Positions 20,873-32,620 of a stretch of 64,000 bases of DNA are shown here, one piece after another. Location: NCBI GenBank assembly GCA_030278955.1, contig JAOANR010000006.1:26109763-26173762 (forward strand). The letters run 5' to 3'. The position numbers and the translations under genes are program-made. The first letter of the stretch is position 1. Each line of letters starts with the position of its first letter. The DNA is from Hygrophila difformis. Taxonomy: Eukaryota; Streptophyta; Magnoliopsida; Lamiales; Acanthaceae. The notes below the pieces were generated by a model that searched no databases, was not told where the DNA came from, and was given only the letters and a program-made list of their open reading frames with translations.

Positions 20873-22560
20873 TATGGATTACCTAATGATAAAATATTCA
20901 TAAATATAAACTCCGATATATAGGAGTACTATTTTGGGTGAAATTATTTGGAGTAGAATCTTTCTAAACTGCAACTACATTGCGTGCAATTAAGCAGTCA
21001 CTTTTATTTTATTTAAATTAAAATAATACTACTAAGTAACACGATGTGGTATAACTCTACATTTTCGTTAATTAATTTTCTTTTATTTTAGTTTCATACT
21101 TTACCAGACTTGAATCATTGTCTAATCAAAGCATTGATTGGCTGTAATTCAACTTATAATATTGATTGGTTCCTATAAGAGCAAAATTTTACTTCTCCTT
21201 TTTTTGTGCACACTATTGATTGACTTTGATATTTCGACCCTACACTTCTGCCATCCAATCCAAATCACTTTGTCCTAATAGTTTTTTAATTGTTCTAATA
21301 CACCTTGAAAAGAACATAGGTAATAAATTACAGATGACCAAAGACCTTGCCCAAATTCAAACAACAACAATTTAGTGATTAAACTATTTCTACTTGCCGA
21401 TTGATTTAGGATCGATTTTTTAGTAAATTTTTCAACAGTACGGCTTGAGAGAAGTCATTATTAAGTTTTTTCTTTAACAAAAAAAATAGAAAGTAATCAT
21501 AACAACTTTGATAGTAATTCATATATTTGATTGTGTTTATTTAATTGTATAATTATCAACATGTTTATACAACACGTTTTAAAAACAATATAGTGCTTTA
21601 GTTTTATTTCTAAATTTTATTATGTATTACTAAAATCTATATTTTTAATATTAGTTGAATCTTAGTTCAATTAATATGTTGCTACCTCTAATTATTACAA
21701 CGAAAAATGTGTATATATTAATATATAATTTTTTATAAAATATGAATTATTTATTAAATTACTTTTTTGACAAAAATATTGACTTTATTTAAATATAATG
21801 TTATTATATTTTCAAAAAAATTGCGTGTAGCTTGACTGCAATCTTGAATGAGGGTTGGATGTTTAGTACTGTTGAATCATGATGCATGCATACTAGCTAG
21901 GTTTAATTAAATCTAAAATCAATTAGTAATGGATGGAATAGCTATTTTATTTATAAATAAGGGGGAAGGAAAATTCCACAATATATAAATGTAGAAAACT
22001 CGGACACTCCACATATATAGAGATGATGATGCATCTCAAATGACGAGTTATCCAACATTGGGTACTGATACTATGTTGAATGATGGATAGGAGGAGATTT
22101 CAACCCAGAATCAACGCATAGTTCTACATGATATTCATCTCATCAATGGTGAAAGTTGAGGTCCCACATCGAATAAAATGACACTCTCATTGATTATTAT
22201 ATGGAATTAACTTAAGTATAAGCAAGCCTCATCTCTCTATCTGTAGTTTCTACACTTAGCTTCACATAACTTATTGAATGCCCTAGCTAGGCTTTAATTT
22301 CTCCAATCTCCCATTTGGAGTTTTTAGAGTAGATCCACGACGTCGTCATCCACACCTTCAAATTCTTTGTACCAAACGTATAGTTCTTAATACAATACTA
22401 CATTTCCAATTTATTATTACAATATATATATATATATCCAAACGCGTATATAGTAAACCCTATGATCGTAGTTAATTAGGTGCCGCTCTAAATAATACTA
22501 CTAGTATTTCATGTTGCCTCACCACGAAAATGCCAGGCGATTCGAAAGTTGACTTCTTCC
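20873..22560. other. AT-rich intergenic region
   Basis: No gene is visible. The one notable site is GTCCCACATCG at 22161-22171, an exact match to the upstream sequence element of plant snRNA genes, with a TATA-like TTATTATATGG at 22195-22205. The sequence downstream does not resemble any spliceosomal RNA I know. Confidence 0.45.
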
Positions 22561-22738
22561 CTTTTTTTTTTTTTTTAATTACAATTTATTCGTATTAATA
22601 TTGTTTCATCAACAATTCATCATCATCATCATCAAGAATGTCCAGACATTTTCTTACAAGAAACCAAAACATGAAACACAAATACCAAACGCCAATCCCA
22701 AAATTCGAACCCGATTCTTGAACTAGTCATATTCTACC

Positions 22739-22772
<34 letters not shown>
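22739..22772. repeat. (TA)n microsatellite
   Basis: About 15 TA dinucleotides downstream of the 149-aa gene's stop. A poly-A tract follows at 22788-22804. Confidence 0.95.
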
Positions 22773-22776
<4 letters not shown>

Positions 22777-22900
22777 CAAACCATCCCAAAAAAAAAAAAA
22801 AAAGAAGTCCGGACCTACAAGAACACCCCATTACATGAAATTTAACAAGTTTCATCAGTTGCGAATTTCATCGTTAAACTTTTTTTGGTGATGGAATATT

Positions 22901-23350
22901 TCAAGCATTCTGAGAGACATAAGCAAGGGCATCTTTACAATTATTCAAAAAATCCGAAACGATCTTCCCCAACATCTCACCAAAAGCATTCATCACCTCA
23001 GGTATTCCCTGCGCCGCCTCCTCAAACGACGTCCGCATCTTCTCCGCCGTCTCCGCCACGGCTCCCACCACGCTGGTGGATGAGTTCACCACCCCATCTT
23101 TGATGGCGTCCAGCAGGGAAGAGAAAACCCTGCCAATCAAAGAAATAATCAATCCTCCGATGCTCTCCAAACACGTCCTTATCCAGTCCCGGACCTGCTC
23201 CATCAAACGCTGGCTGCCGTCGCCGGGCACCTTGATCATCTGAATCGCCTGCACGAAGACGTGGGCGGCCGCGCCGAGGATGGCGCGCGTTATCAGGTCC
23301 GACAACGTGCCCACGAGGAAGAAAACGAACTTCAATAGGAACACAGCCAT
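22901..23350 (-). CDS. Small hydrophobic/amphipathic protein, unknown function
   Basis: Single-exon ORF of 149 aa. I start it at ATG 23350 (MAVFLLKFVFF). The N-terminal 17 or so residues form a hydrophobic segment, either a signal anchor or a membrane helix. The rest is a series of amphipathic helical stretches (GGLIISLIGRVFSSLLDAIKDGV and relatives; VVGAVAETAEKM) ending in a helical region with paired Cys and Lys. The region is much more GC-rich than its flanks, as expected of a real gene in AT-rich DNA. I recall similar short plant proteins starting MAVFLLKFV without an assigned function, but I cannot name the family. A TATA-like TACTATAAGG lies at 23463-23472 on the minus strand. Confidence 0.75.
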   Translation of the reverse strand: MAVFLLKFVFFLVGTLSDLITRAILGAAAHVFVQAIQMIKVPGDGSQRLMEQVRDWIRTCLESIGGLIISLIGRVFSSLLDAIKDGVVNSSTSVVGAVAETAEKMRTSFEEAAQGIPEVMNAFGEMLGKIVSDFLNNCKDALAYVSQNA

Positions 23351-23982
23351 AGGAACCAAAAAAAAAAAAAGGGGGTGCTTGAATATTGTTGGGTTTTGGA
23401 ATATAATGTTTTGTGGTGGTTGTTGTCTGCACTCTATTGCAATTCAAAGTCTTGAAGAAAAACCTTATAGTATTAAAGGGGGATTGAAGGTTCATCATCA
23501 GTACATATTTCTATTAAATAATTCGAGGATATGACATGACTTGAGAAAGGACCTAAAGATATACTTAATATATTGAGTTGGTTTGGTACTGCAGTACTAA
23601 GATTTGTCAACTGGCGATGAATAATATAGTAGTAAATGGTAATGGTTTTTTTTTTTTTTTTTTTTTCCAGAAGCAAGAAGCTCCTATATATTGATGGATC
23701 GGAATCCTTCAAGGGTTACATATACTATAATATGTGATTGTGTTGGAACTTTCTATGTTACAGCAGCTCCTGAGGAAAGTGTTCCACCCTTTTTACTGCA
23801 TGTGAAGTATATTAGAATATCAGAATATCAGAAATGGCGACACGCACGCAATAGATATGTTAGTCTGAAACCCATTGGAACGACACAAAATGCAAAAGCT
23901 TAATTGGTCCTTGGAGCAGGACTTCTTCGTGTACGTCTCGGGATTTTATTAGTTTTTGTACCATACTATATTTTGAATCTTA
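23351..23982. other. Upstream region of the 149-aa gene and intergenic DNA
   Basis: Contains the probable promoter of the minus-strand gene and a 22-base poly-T tract at 23646-23667. No other feature is seen. Confidence 0.5.
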
Positions 23983-24374
23983 TGGGGTTTATTGGATAGA
24001 GATCGTCTATGAGATTTTCTTGGAGTTTGAAAGTCTTGGTGTATTCAATTTAGATTTTAAAAAGTCTTTAAAAATCTAGAGATATTCAATACAGATTTTA
24101 AAAAATCTATAAAAATCTAATTGTATTCAATACATATTTTGAAAAGTCTTCAAAAATTTTGAGGTATTCAAAAGTCTACAAAGAATCATAGACTTTAATG
24201 GATTCTTTTAAAATTATAACTGTGCAAAATCTCTCCAAATTTATACGGATTTTGTCAAGTCAGTCAAACTCTACATAGAGTCTACACAAAATCAACCAAC
24301 TTTATGTGGAATCCATAGACTTTCTAAATCAACCGACTTTTTAAAATTCATAAAAATCTGAAACGAATACACCC
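23983..24374. mobile_element. MITE-like repeat, possible Tourist/Harbinger type
   Basis: The segment opens GGGGTTTATTGG and closes with CGAATACACCC, which are imperfect inverted ends, with TTA on both sides. Its interior has repeated AAAAGTCTTTAAAAATCT-like blocks. A second copy lies at about 39985-40300. Assignment to a superfamily is tentative. Confidence 0.55.
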
Positions 24375-25946
24375 TTAGTATTTAACTGATTTGTCTGTAT
24401 GACTATTTGTTTTGGTTGTTTCTGCAATTTTTTTTTGGGGGGAAAGGGTGGGCGGGAGCCATTTGTTTATGCAATTTAATTCGCAATGTTAGGAATGCAA
24501 AATCTTTTGGAAGAAAGGCAACACTTCAATGAGTTCAATGTTCATCTGATTTTTTGAGGGATTAATTTTGAATCCAATGAAATTTGAAGATACTTTTATT
24601 GGAAAATATATAAATAAAAATAAAAATTAACAAGAGTTAGGTTGGGACTTGGGTGTGTGAAATGACTCAATGAGTCATATGATTACTCATGTGGGCTTTT
24701 GGTCTGTTGGCCCAAATCAAGGATTAGGACACAACGGTCTACTACTGCCCACTTCTTGTTGGGCCAAGAGCAGAGATATGATATCATATAGTTGGCCTTA
24801 AAATATGGATAATGTTGATTCTGTGGCTTATGCAATGGTGCTAAATTTGCAATCATAATTGGTGAATCGTCACAACGAAGTAATGAATAGTCAAATTTTC
24901 AAACATTAATTAATTGATATTGGAAATACATATTCACTAGTATTTTTGAGTGTCAATTTGTACAAATTCAGCACAGTGGTGACATTAGTGCTATAAGTGG
25001 TGTCCAGCCATAAGTGGAGTAGTAAATTGTGTACAAATCTCTGCTCGACATGTTTTAGCTATATTGTTTGAGCTGTTTTTGTCATTTGGATGGTTAGAAG
25101 AACCATGTCAAGTGTTTCATTCTCTTCAAACGAGTTGTGATCCATTGAGATATCAGACACATAACAACTCATTAGCAATGAATCTCTTTTTGAAAAATGA
25201 AAAGTCTATGCTATTAGGTAAAGAAAAATACAATTATTCGCATGACTTTGGCACATATAAAGAATACATCCAGAGAAAAAATAAACTTCACATTTCACAT
25301 TATCAAAGGCAGTTGACATTTTGCTTTCATCCAACACTTTTTCTCTTCCTCCTCCCCCTTTTCAGTTTTCCACAAACAAGAATATAATGCATTTTATATT
25401 TGTGCACTTTTGCACTCTATTATTTTATGTACAAAAGCTGTTAAAACATCCTAATCTCATTGTTTAAACTACATTCATATTATAAAAAATAAATTAAAAA
25501 AAAACACCAAACAACTCTTATTTAATTAATACAGCTCCAGAATAATGTAAGCATTGAATCAGAAAATGAATTAACAGTCACATTGAAAAATGCAGAACAT
25601 GCTTCTACCTTTTTCTTGTGTGTGTATGTATATAAATATAATGACAAACAATTTAAATTGGGGAAAATATCTTACAACAGGTTTTGAAAAGATGCTTATT
25701 TCATAGGATGAAATCATAGTATTAAGATTAAAAAATCAAACATCAGCATAAAGAGTTCTAAGAAAAGCAATTATAATGGACCAATAAAGCCACTTGTGGT
25801 TACACTCCACTCCATACCCCCCTAGTGCCCACACAACCCCCTATCCTTTTTCAGTATTCCAGAGTGGAACCCAAGTCACTTTTCCCAACAAAATTCATGT
25901 CAAACTTACTACTAATAAGGATAAAAAAAAAATCCACCTTTCTTGT
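24375..25946. other. AT-rich intergenic region
   Basis: No gene, RNA or paired repeat is apparent. The 107-aa open frame at 25064-25387 shows no domain. The right part is the 3' flank of the glucanase gene. Confidence 0.5.
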
Positions 25947-27990
25947 TTAGAAGTTAACAGTAACACTTGGATATTTGCACCTCCCATAACCTGCACAAGG
26001 AGTAAACTTCATTAACCATAATAACCAACCCACAAACATATCAATGTTTACTCAATAAAATCAACTACTCCACTCTGTTAAAAATGTAATCTTTTTTAAC
26101 TTTAAACTAAAACCAATTTCTAAAATCCATCTAAAAGGGTGAATTTTGCTGAGTCCACTGTCCACCCACAAAAACTAAATAAAACCTTACTAATAGTATA
26201 ACTAAATTCAAAAAAAGCAATAATTTGAAGGCAAGAAAATAGTACTCCCTCCGTTCCTTTTTAATTGCTACGGACCTACGTTTCACGCAATTCAATACAC
26301 ATTTTTAATCATCAATAACTCAAATTATGTACAAGTAAAAATTATGAAAATTTAATATTCTAAATCTCTGCGATTAGAGGAATCCAACAAGATCCCACTT
26401 GACTATATTTTATTCTATATAACTATATTAAAAGGTCGAACCAAAGTTACTTAATGAACAGTAACAAAACTCATTATGTGTCAAATAAAAAGGAACGGAG
26501 GAAGTACTATATAAGATGTAGTGTGAAAGGCTTACTTGGGTCCTTGGAAGTCAGCGCAGCCAAGCCATTGAAGGAACAGGTGGCCCCAGCTTTCAGCAGC
26601 TGTGCCCAATACGCACTAAAAGCGTAGCTCGCGTGCGCAATCACCGTATTCGGCTTGTAGCACTTCCCTCCGGGTTGGATCGGGTCGCACGTCCCGTTAC
26701 CCTGCCCGCACGCGTACCCCACCGCCGCCGCCACCTCCGCCGTTCTGTTAGACGCCGCTTTCACATCCGCCACCACGCACCACAGCTTCCTATTGATCGC
26801 CGGCTTCTCCAGCGTTGGGTACTCGGATATGTTTGTGTTGCCCGACAAGTCGATTGGGTACACGCTCGTCTTATTCGGGTACATGAGTCCGAAATGCCGC
26901 TCCGTGCCCGGTCCCGGCTTCTGGTTCTCGTTGTACAGCGCGAATATCATTGTGGGGATGACGGCTCCGGGTCGGGTCGGGATCCCCACCGGCGGCTTCG
27001 CTGCGAATTTTTTCACCACGTTGCGGTTGTAGGTGGCGGCGTTGTAGATGTTCGCGCCGAACTGCTCCGGGTCGCCGCCGTTGGGCCAACCCGTTTCGGC
27101 GAGGAAGAGGCGCGTATCCGGATACCCTACCCGTTTCATGGCGTATACGATTGCGTCCAGCATTTGATCCAGTAAATTGGTGTATACGATACCCGAACCC
27201 GGATCCGTGTACGTTATATTCGTCGGGTTGAGCAGAGCGTAGTCGAGGTTAATTACGAACGGCTGAGGAACCCAGGAGAAGTAAGTATAAACGTCGACGA
27301 AGAAGAACGATTTCGTCCGGTCCAGGAATTTGAGCATCGGGACGATAACGGTTTCCCGGACGTCCGATCGGAAGGTTCCGTTGGACGGCGGGAAGGACGA
27401 TTCCAGCATATCCATGGCCAGGGGAGTTCCAATCTTGACCTTTTTGAGGCCGAATTTCTTCACGGAGTATCGGAGCCTGCGCATCGCAGGGACGAGTTTG
27501 AACCAGGTGGAGTTCGGCTGGTTGCTGAGGATCTCGTTGCCGACGAGGAGGTAACGAATCTTCGATTTGGGGTAGAACGGGGCGACATTGGTGTGGATCC
27601 ATTGGTCGGCTAGGGTTTGGTTGGCGGCGATGTCGGGAATGAGCTGATTGGGGAGCATTATCGAGATTTGGAGGTCGGTGCCCTGAATGGCCTTGAGGAT
27701 TTTAGGGTTGACGCCGTAGATTTTGACGGCTTTACCTTTGAGTTTCTGAATGAGTTCGATCGATTGAGGTGGGCTGGGCAAATTGTTCCCGAGCTCGCCA
27801 TAGCAGACCCCAATTTTGGGCTCCATTTTGCCATTACCTGAAATCGAAAACCAGACACTGAATTAGAATCAAGCAGAATGAGTGAAATGGGAACGAATAT
27901 TGGAAACGGTAGATTGCTTGCTAGCTTACAGGAAGAAGCAGCGGCGAAGCAGAGAAGACAGAGCAGAAGGAATCTTGAGAAGAAACCCAT
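25947..27990 (-). CDS. Glucan endo-1,3-beta-glucosidase (GH17) with X8/CBM43 domain
   Basis: Three exons on the minus strand: 27990-27930, 27837-26536 and 25990-25947, giving 468 aa. Exon 1 encodes a signal peptide (MGFFSRFLLLCLLCFAAASS). Exon 2 holds the GH17 domain from about residue 28: IGVCYGELGNNLP, the acid/base Glu122 in LLVGNE, and the nucleophile Glu268 in FLAETGWPNGGD. The X8 domain runs from Trp373 (WCVVADV). The donor at 26535 cuts off the X8 end, and a 44-base exon restores it with YGRCKYPS, including the last conserved Cys. The enzyme would hydrolyse callose-type beta-1,3-glucan in the wall; X8 binds that glucan. No GPI-anchor signal follows. If the second intron were retained, translation would stop at 26507 beside a MITE. 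The middle exon is GC-rich against AT-rich flanks. Confidence 0.92.
26245..26504. mobile_element. Stowaway MITE in glucanase intron 2
   Basis: Inverted ends CTCCCTCCGTTCCTTTTTA and a matching AAAAAGGAACGGAGGAAG, flanked by TA at 26243-26244 and 26505-26506. It is 260 bp and makes up nearly half of the 545-base intron. Confidence 0.92.
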
Positions 27991-29560
27991 GAGGTAAGTT
28001 TCCTCTGCTAGTCTTCTTCTTCTTGGAATGTGAAAGACGACTGAAATTGGAATAATTATTTTGTAGTAGAAGTTATTGAATGTGGTACAAAAATAGAGTG
28101 TAAAATAGTCGTTCGAGGGTGGAGAAACGTGTCTAGAACGTTGGGAGCTTTGAACAATGCAAAAAATTGGATCTTTGTGTCTCGAAATGACATGGGCAGG
28201 GCAGGTCATATAATTAAAAGATTTCAGTGGGTGACTGTACGTACGGTATATGGGATTTTCCGATTTTGTGACTGCTGTCTTCAGTCCATGGCCGGGTTGA
28301 ATCCACACCGCCCGTGGCGTGGACATATAGGAGATTGAACGGTGTGGATGAGTTGAGTTTAGGTGCCTGCAGATTTCCAGTGGGGATGGGCTATGGAAAT
28401 TCCCACGTTTCTTGTTTCCTATTCATTCAACATTTCCATTAAAAAAATTTCTCTCCAATATTTCTGTACAGGCTGAAATTTAATTCTACTGGTCATTTAA
28501 ATTTGAAGGCAATCACATCACATTGTAGTAATAAAGAAGTTTTATTCCGAAGTCGAAAATTTCAAGTAGTAATTTTTTGATTCATAAATTAATTAATTAA
28601 ACAATGAGTTTTAGTGTGATTCTTTCTACCCATTGGTGGAAGCTTCCTATTCGTTGGATTGGTGGGAAATGGACAATCTTATTGCCAAAGTACATATAGT
28701 ATTTGGAATGGGGTGAAGTCGATTTTCCAGCTAGGATTTTCTTCTATTTGATCCTTCTAAACTTGAAAAAGAACCAGCAGGGTTGTTCAAGAATGTCGTG
28801 TGCTTTTTCCCTCTTGTATTGAATACTTGCCACGGGCAGTCTGATAGGAGGCTGAGGAATTGTTTCTTCCATTTTGTTGCAGGAGAGGAATTTTGTTGGT
28901 AATGCATTGACTAATTAAGGTGTCTGCTCTGTTTATTTTTATGAGGCGTTTTCATGGAATGATGTTAGTCATGGGTATGGATGCAGCTATGATGTGTTGG
29001 GTTCAAGAAGTGATGTCTCCCCACCAAGTGATGTTTACGACTTTATAAATGAGTCGGGCCCAAGAAGCATCCCTCCCCGTTGATTATTGTTTACAACCTT
29101 ATAAGTGATTTGTCATGTCTTCCCATCGAGTGGTTCTACAATATATAAGTGATACCTCCCCACCGAGTGATTTAAGCTCAGTCAACGCTATCACATTGAA
29201 GTATGTCGACATCATTCAGCAGGTGCAACTGATTGCACTGTCAACACCGTAATCGAATTGGTTAAGCATAACCTATTTGAGGACATGGGGTTTTAATAGT
29301 TTTTAAAAGCTTTAATTAAGTTCTAATAAAAAAAATTATAGTAAACGCTTTGTTCTCCACAAATTCTTAGAGGTAGTAGATTATAACAAAAGCTCTACAA
29401 AAACGGAAGATACTATTAATAGTTTTTAGGAGTTTGGGAAGTCCTTGTCTAATTTAATTATTATTTTTATTTTTAAAAGCTAAAACTACTTTTAGCAAAC
29501 ACTTTTTATATAAAATTAAAATTTGTAGTTCTATATCCCCATACCCCTGCCACGTTAGCA
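27991..29560. other. Glucanase upstream region and intergenic DNA
   Basis: The first few hundred bases should contain the glucanase promoter, though I see no convincing TATA box. From about 28980 to 29210 there are loose repeats of GTGAT and CCTCCCCACCGAGTGAT-like phrases. No gene is visible. Confidence 0.45.
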
Positions 29561-31014
29561 ATTTGCTGACATGACAAATGCTCCTTCAAATTGGAGGAGC
29601 TCTGCTGGGCACACTGTGCCCAACACTTTTTTGATTTTTTTTAATTTTTTTCTTTTTTGTTTTCCTTTTTTTATTTTTTTATTTTAAAATATTATAATTA
29701 TAATTATAAATAACTAAATAATTCTGTAAAAAATTAATTAAAAAGATTTTTCTTATATTTTTATTTAAATTATTTACAATAATGATGTGGAAAAAATTGA
29801 AATATTTTATTGGAAATAAAAATTAGATGATGATTGATGATGTGGAAGAAAGATAATATAATGTGAAAGGAAAAAGTGGATGAGTTAGGAGAGCATGGAT
29901 GGAGATGGTCTTACATTGGCAGGAGCTAAAAAAATTAGCTCATGTATGCCCATTGCGACATCAGCATTTTGCTAACGTGGCACTTGCAACTCACAAAGTG
30001 ATTTTGCTCTGTCGGGCACTGCTTTAGTTTTTTTTTTCTCTTTTTTTGTTTTCTTTTTTTAAAAAAAATAAAATTCTATTAATATAATTAAAAATACTTA
30101 ATTAATCTAGTAAAAAAATACATAAAAATTATATTCTCTTCTTATTTAATTCTTAGTAATAAAAAGTTTAATGATGTGGGAAATATTGAGTTGTTTTATT
30201 GGAAATGAAAATGGAATAAAATTAACTGATAATATGGAAGAAAAAAAAAATAAAGATAATGTGATAGAAAAAAATAGAGTAGCACCGGGTGCTTGAATGA
30301 ATATGACCTTAAAAGCAATAGTTCTTAAATAAAAACTCAAATTTCCAACAACTATATTTGCTATAGCCGGTAGAGCTGTGGCTAATTTTGATAATACTCA
30401 CGGTTGATGGTGTCATGTTTCCTTAGGCTTAGGTGATTGATTTTCTTTTGTTTCCTCTTTTTCCTTTCTTTTCTTTTTTTTTTTTTTCACATTCTTAGAA
30501 ATTTTTATACTCCAATATTTCTTTGTCGGCGTTCAGGCTCTTATCTAAAATAATAAAAATAATATCCACCTCTTTGCAATATTCCTTTGTGATATTCCGG
30601 GGTATAAAGTTAAAAGTTAAGCATTAACTGTACTGAGAGAATGAAATTTGGTTGCATATAGGGATATGTTCTACACAACTAACTGTAGTTGTTATATGAG
30701 CTTTAGGAATTTTAGATTTTGATAGGTGTAAATTTTTCAAAATTTTATATAAAGTAGTATTTTATTAGAGGTAGTTGTCATTTTTAAAACAATTAAAAAA
30801 TTAATTAAATTGAAAAGTACTTTTAAAACCTCGCGAAAGCTATTAAGGATATTTTTTATTTGCATAATTTTTTTCGCAACTACAACCTTCTAAATTTTGT
30901 ATAAAGAACGTAACTTTTTATTTTGATGGAGAAACTAATTAAAGTTTATAAAACATCCAACAGCTACGGACATAAGAGGTAGAGACTTCAGATCATCTAT
31001 TTTTTTTCGCAACT
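29561..31014. other. Intergenic DNA with MITE-like remnants
   Basis: Two related AT-rich segments, about 29560-29930 and 29940-30310, share CACGTTAGCAATTTGCTGACATG-like phrases and ends about GGAGATGGTCTTA. They look like remnants of a MITE family. I could not define their termini. No gene is seen. Confidence 0.4.
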
Positions 31015-31230
31015 ACAACCTCACGAATAGTTATTGTGTTTTCTGTGAAAATGAGGTAGATACTTCAGATCATCTATTTAGTTAGTGTAAAATGGCGAGT
31101 TTATTATGGTATGTGGGTGTTGGATGGTTTGAGTTGAAATGGGCTATTCCGGGAAAGATTAAAGGGTTGATTGAGTGGTGGATGAGCTGTCATATCAGAT
31201 TTGGAAGTAAGGAAATATGGTTAATGACAT

Positions 31231-31791
31231 GTGTTAGCGATCATTTGTACGATTTGGAAGTTTCGGAATGCTATGGTGTTTAAAGGCAAGAGGTTCCAGT
31301 TATCGGATGCTATCGAGGAGGTAAAGTGGCAGGTTTGGCTATGGTGCAAAGCAGCCTGGGGTGATGTCAATATAAACCCCCATAATGTGGAAATATTATT
31401 GATTAATGGCCCTTCTTTTGTCGATGGCAACTGGGCAAAAACTCCCCGCCAAAACCTGACTTGGACTCATCCGGGTAAGGGATGGTGGAAGGTCAACACG
31501 GATGGGTCGGCGTTAGGCAACCCGGGTCCGGCCGGGATTGGTGGAGTCATTCGAGATGATGAGGGTAAAGTGATATTCCTCTTGTCAGAGCACATTGGAT
31601 GGGCGGATTCTTCATTGGCAGAAATCGCAGCGATAAGTAGAGTATGCCAAGCACTTATTCGCGATCAAGGATTCCCTATGCAAAGGCTGGTCTTCGAATG
31701 CGACTCACAAAATGTTGTAAGATGGTTAAATGATTTGGAAAAGTTCCATGGCGCCTTAATAAATTTGTCGGTCCGATTGCTTCGATTCTAA
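31231..31791 (+). pseudogene. LINE RNase H fragment
   Basis: The 186-aa frame has the RNase H acidic residues in NTDGSALGNPGPAG, in LAEIAAISR and in ECDSQNVV. The fourth acid is in LADYWAKHG, now found beyond the hAT insertion and in another frame. Such domains sit at the C-terminus of ORF2 in plant L1 elements. It is disrupted and cannot give a complete enzyme. Confidence 0.8.
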
Positions 31792-31845
31792 GGCTCGCTG
31801 GGGAGGTGAGAATTGTTCATATCTGGCGAGAACGTAACTCTCTAG

Positions 31846-32535
31846 TAGGGGTGGGCGTCGGGTCGGGTTTGATGGGTTCGGGTTAGTCGGGTTCGGGTTA
31901 ATCGGGTTCGGGTAGAAAAATAAATTACCCGCCCATTACCCGACATTGGTGGGTACCTGACATGTCGGGTACCCGATCGGGTCGGGTACCCACTTCGGGT
32001 ACCCACTCTTTTTTCTAAAAAATTAAAGAAAAACCTTTTTTTTTTTTAAAAACAAACTATTAAAGAAACTTTGATAAATTCAATAATCACCATCATGATT
32101 TACAATTTACAAATTAATAAGAATGAGAACATACTCATTCATTAACGAATAAAATACAAGAATTGACTAATAATATTTCGAAAAAAATAGGGATTGAGGT
32201 TTTACCCTTTTGGTTTGCATAAAATTATGTAATTAGAAATATTAAAAAATAAATACTCTCTAAATTGTGGGAATTTTTTTTAAAAAAAAAGATAGACATT
32301 TTTTAATAAATAAAATAAAATATATATTTTTTTTAAAAAAAAAAGTCGGGTAATTCGGGTACCCGATCGGGGAATTCGGGTTCATTTGTAAAACCCGATA
32401 CCCGACCCGATCTACTAACTTCGGGTTCGGGTACCCGACTTCGGGTTTTTTCGGGTTCGGGTACCCAACCCGATCCCACTATTTTTCGGGTTCGGGTCGG
32501 GTACCCGATTAACCCGCCCCATTTGCCCACCCCTA
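31846..32535. mobile_element. hAT-type MITE, 690 bp, rich in GGGTACCCG
   Basis: Inverted ends TAGGGGTGGGCG and TTTGCCCACCCCTA, flanked by a perfect 8-bp duplication CTCTCTAG (31838-31845 and 32536-32543). Both subterminal regions are packed with GGGTTCGGG and GGGTACCCG motifs in inverted orientation, so the element can fold on itself. The centre is AT-rich. There is no coding capacity. Confidence 0.93.
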
Positions 32536-32620
32536 CTCTCTAGCAGATTACTGGGCGAAACATGGGGCTGCGGGCAATGAAAGGGTGGAGGGCTGGTACT
32601 AATCTAATCTGTAAGGAATT

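Larger units (their letters stand above)
31015..32620 (+). mobile_element. LINE (L1-type) 3' coding remnant, split by a hAT MITE
   Basis: The segment starts in a zf-RVT-like motif (CVFCENE followed by TSDHLF) and continues to a plant-LINE RNase H domain. The end of that domain is displaced to 32544-32580 by the insertion at 31846-32535. The reverse transcriptase part is absent, so this is a 5'-truncated copy. Confidence 0.8.

Noticed and set aside
22885..23103. Pro/Ser-rich plus-strand ORF
   Set aside because: It is the shadow of the minus-strand 149-aa gene.
25064..25387. 107-aa ORF as a gene
   Set aside because: No recognisable motif and AT-rich composition like its intergenic surroundings.
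26633..27175. 180-aa plus-strand ORF inside the glucanase exon
   Set aside because: It is an Arg-rich shadow of the GC-rich minus-strand exon.
27658..28326. 222-aa minus-strand ORF upstream of the glucanase
   Set aside because: It reads through the first intron in a frame that becomes out of register with the GH17 domain. The spliced model explains the same DNA better.
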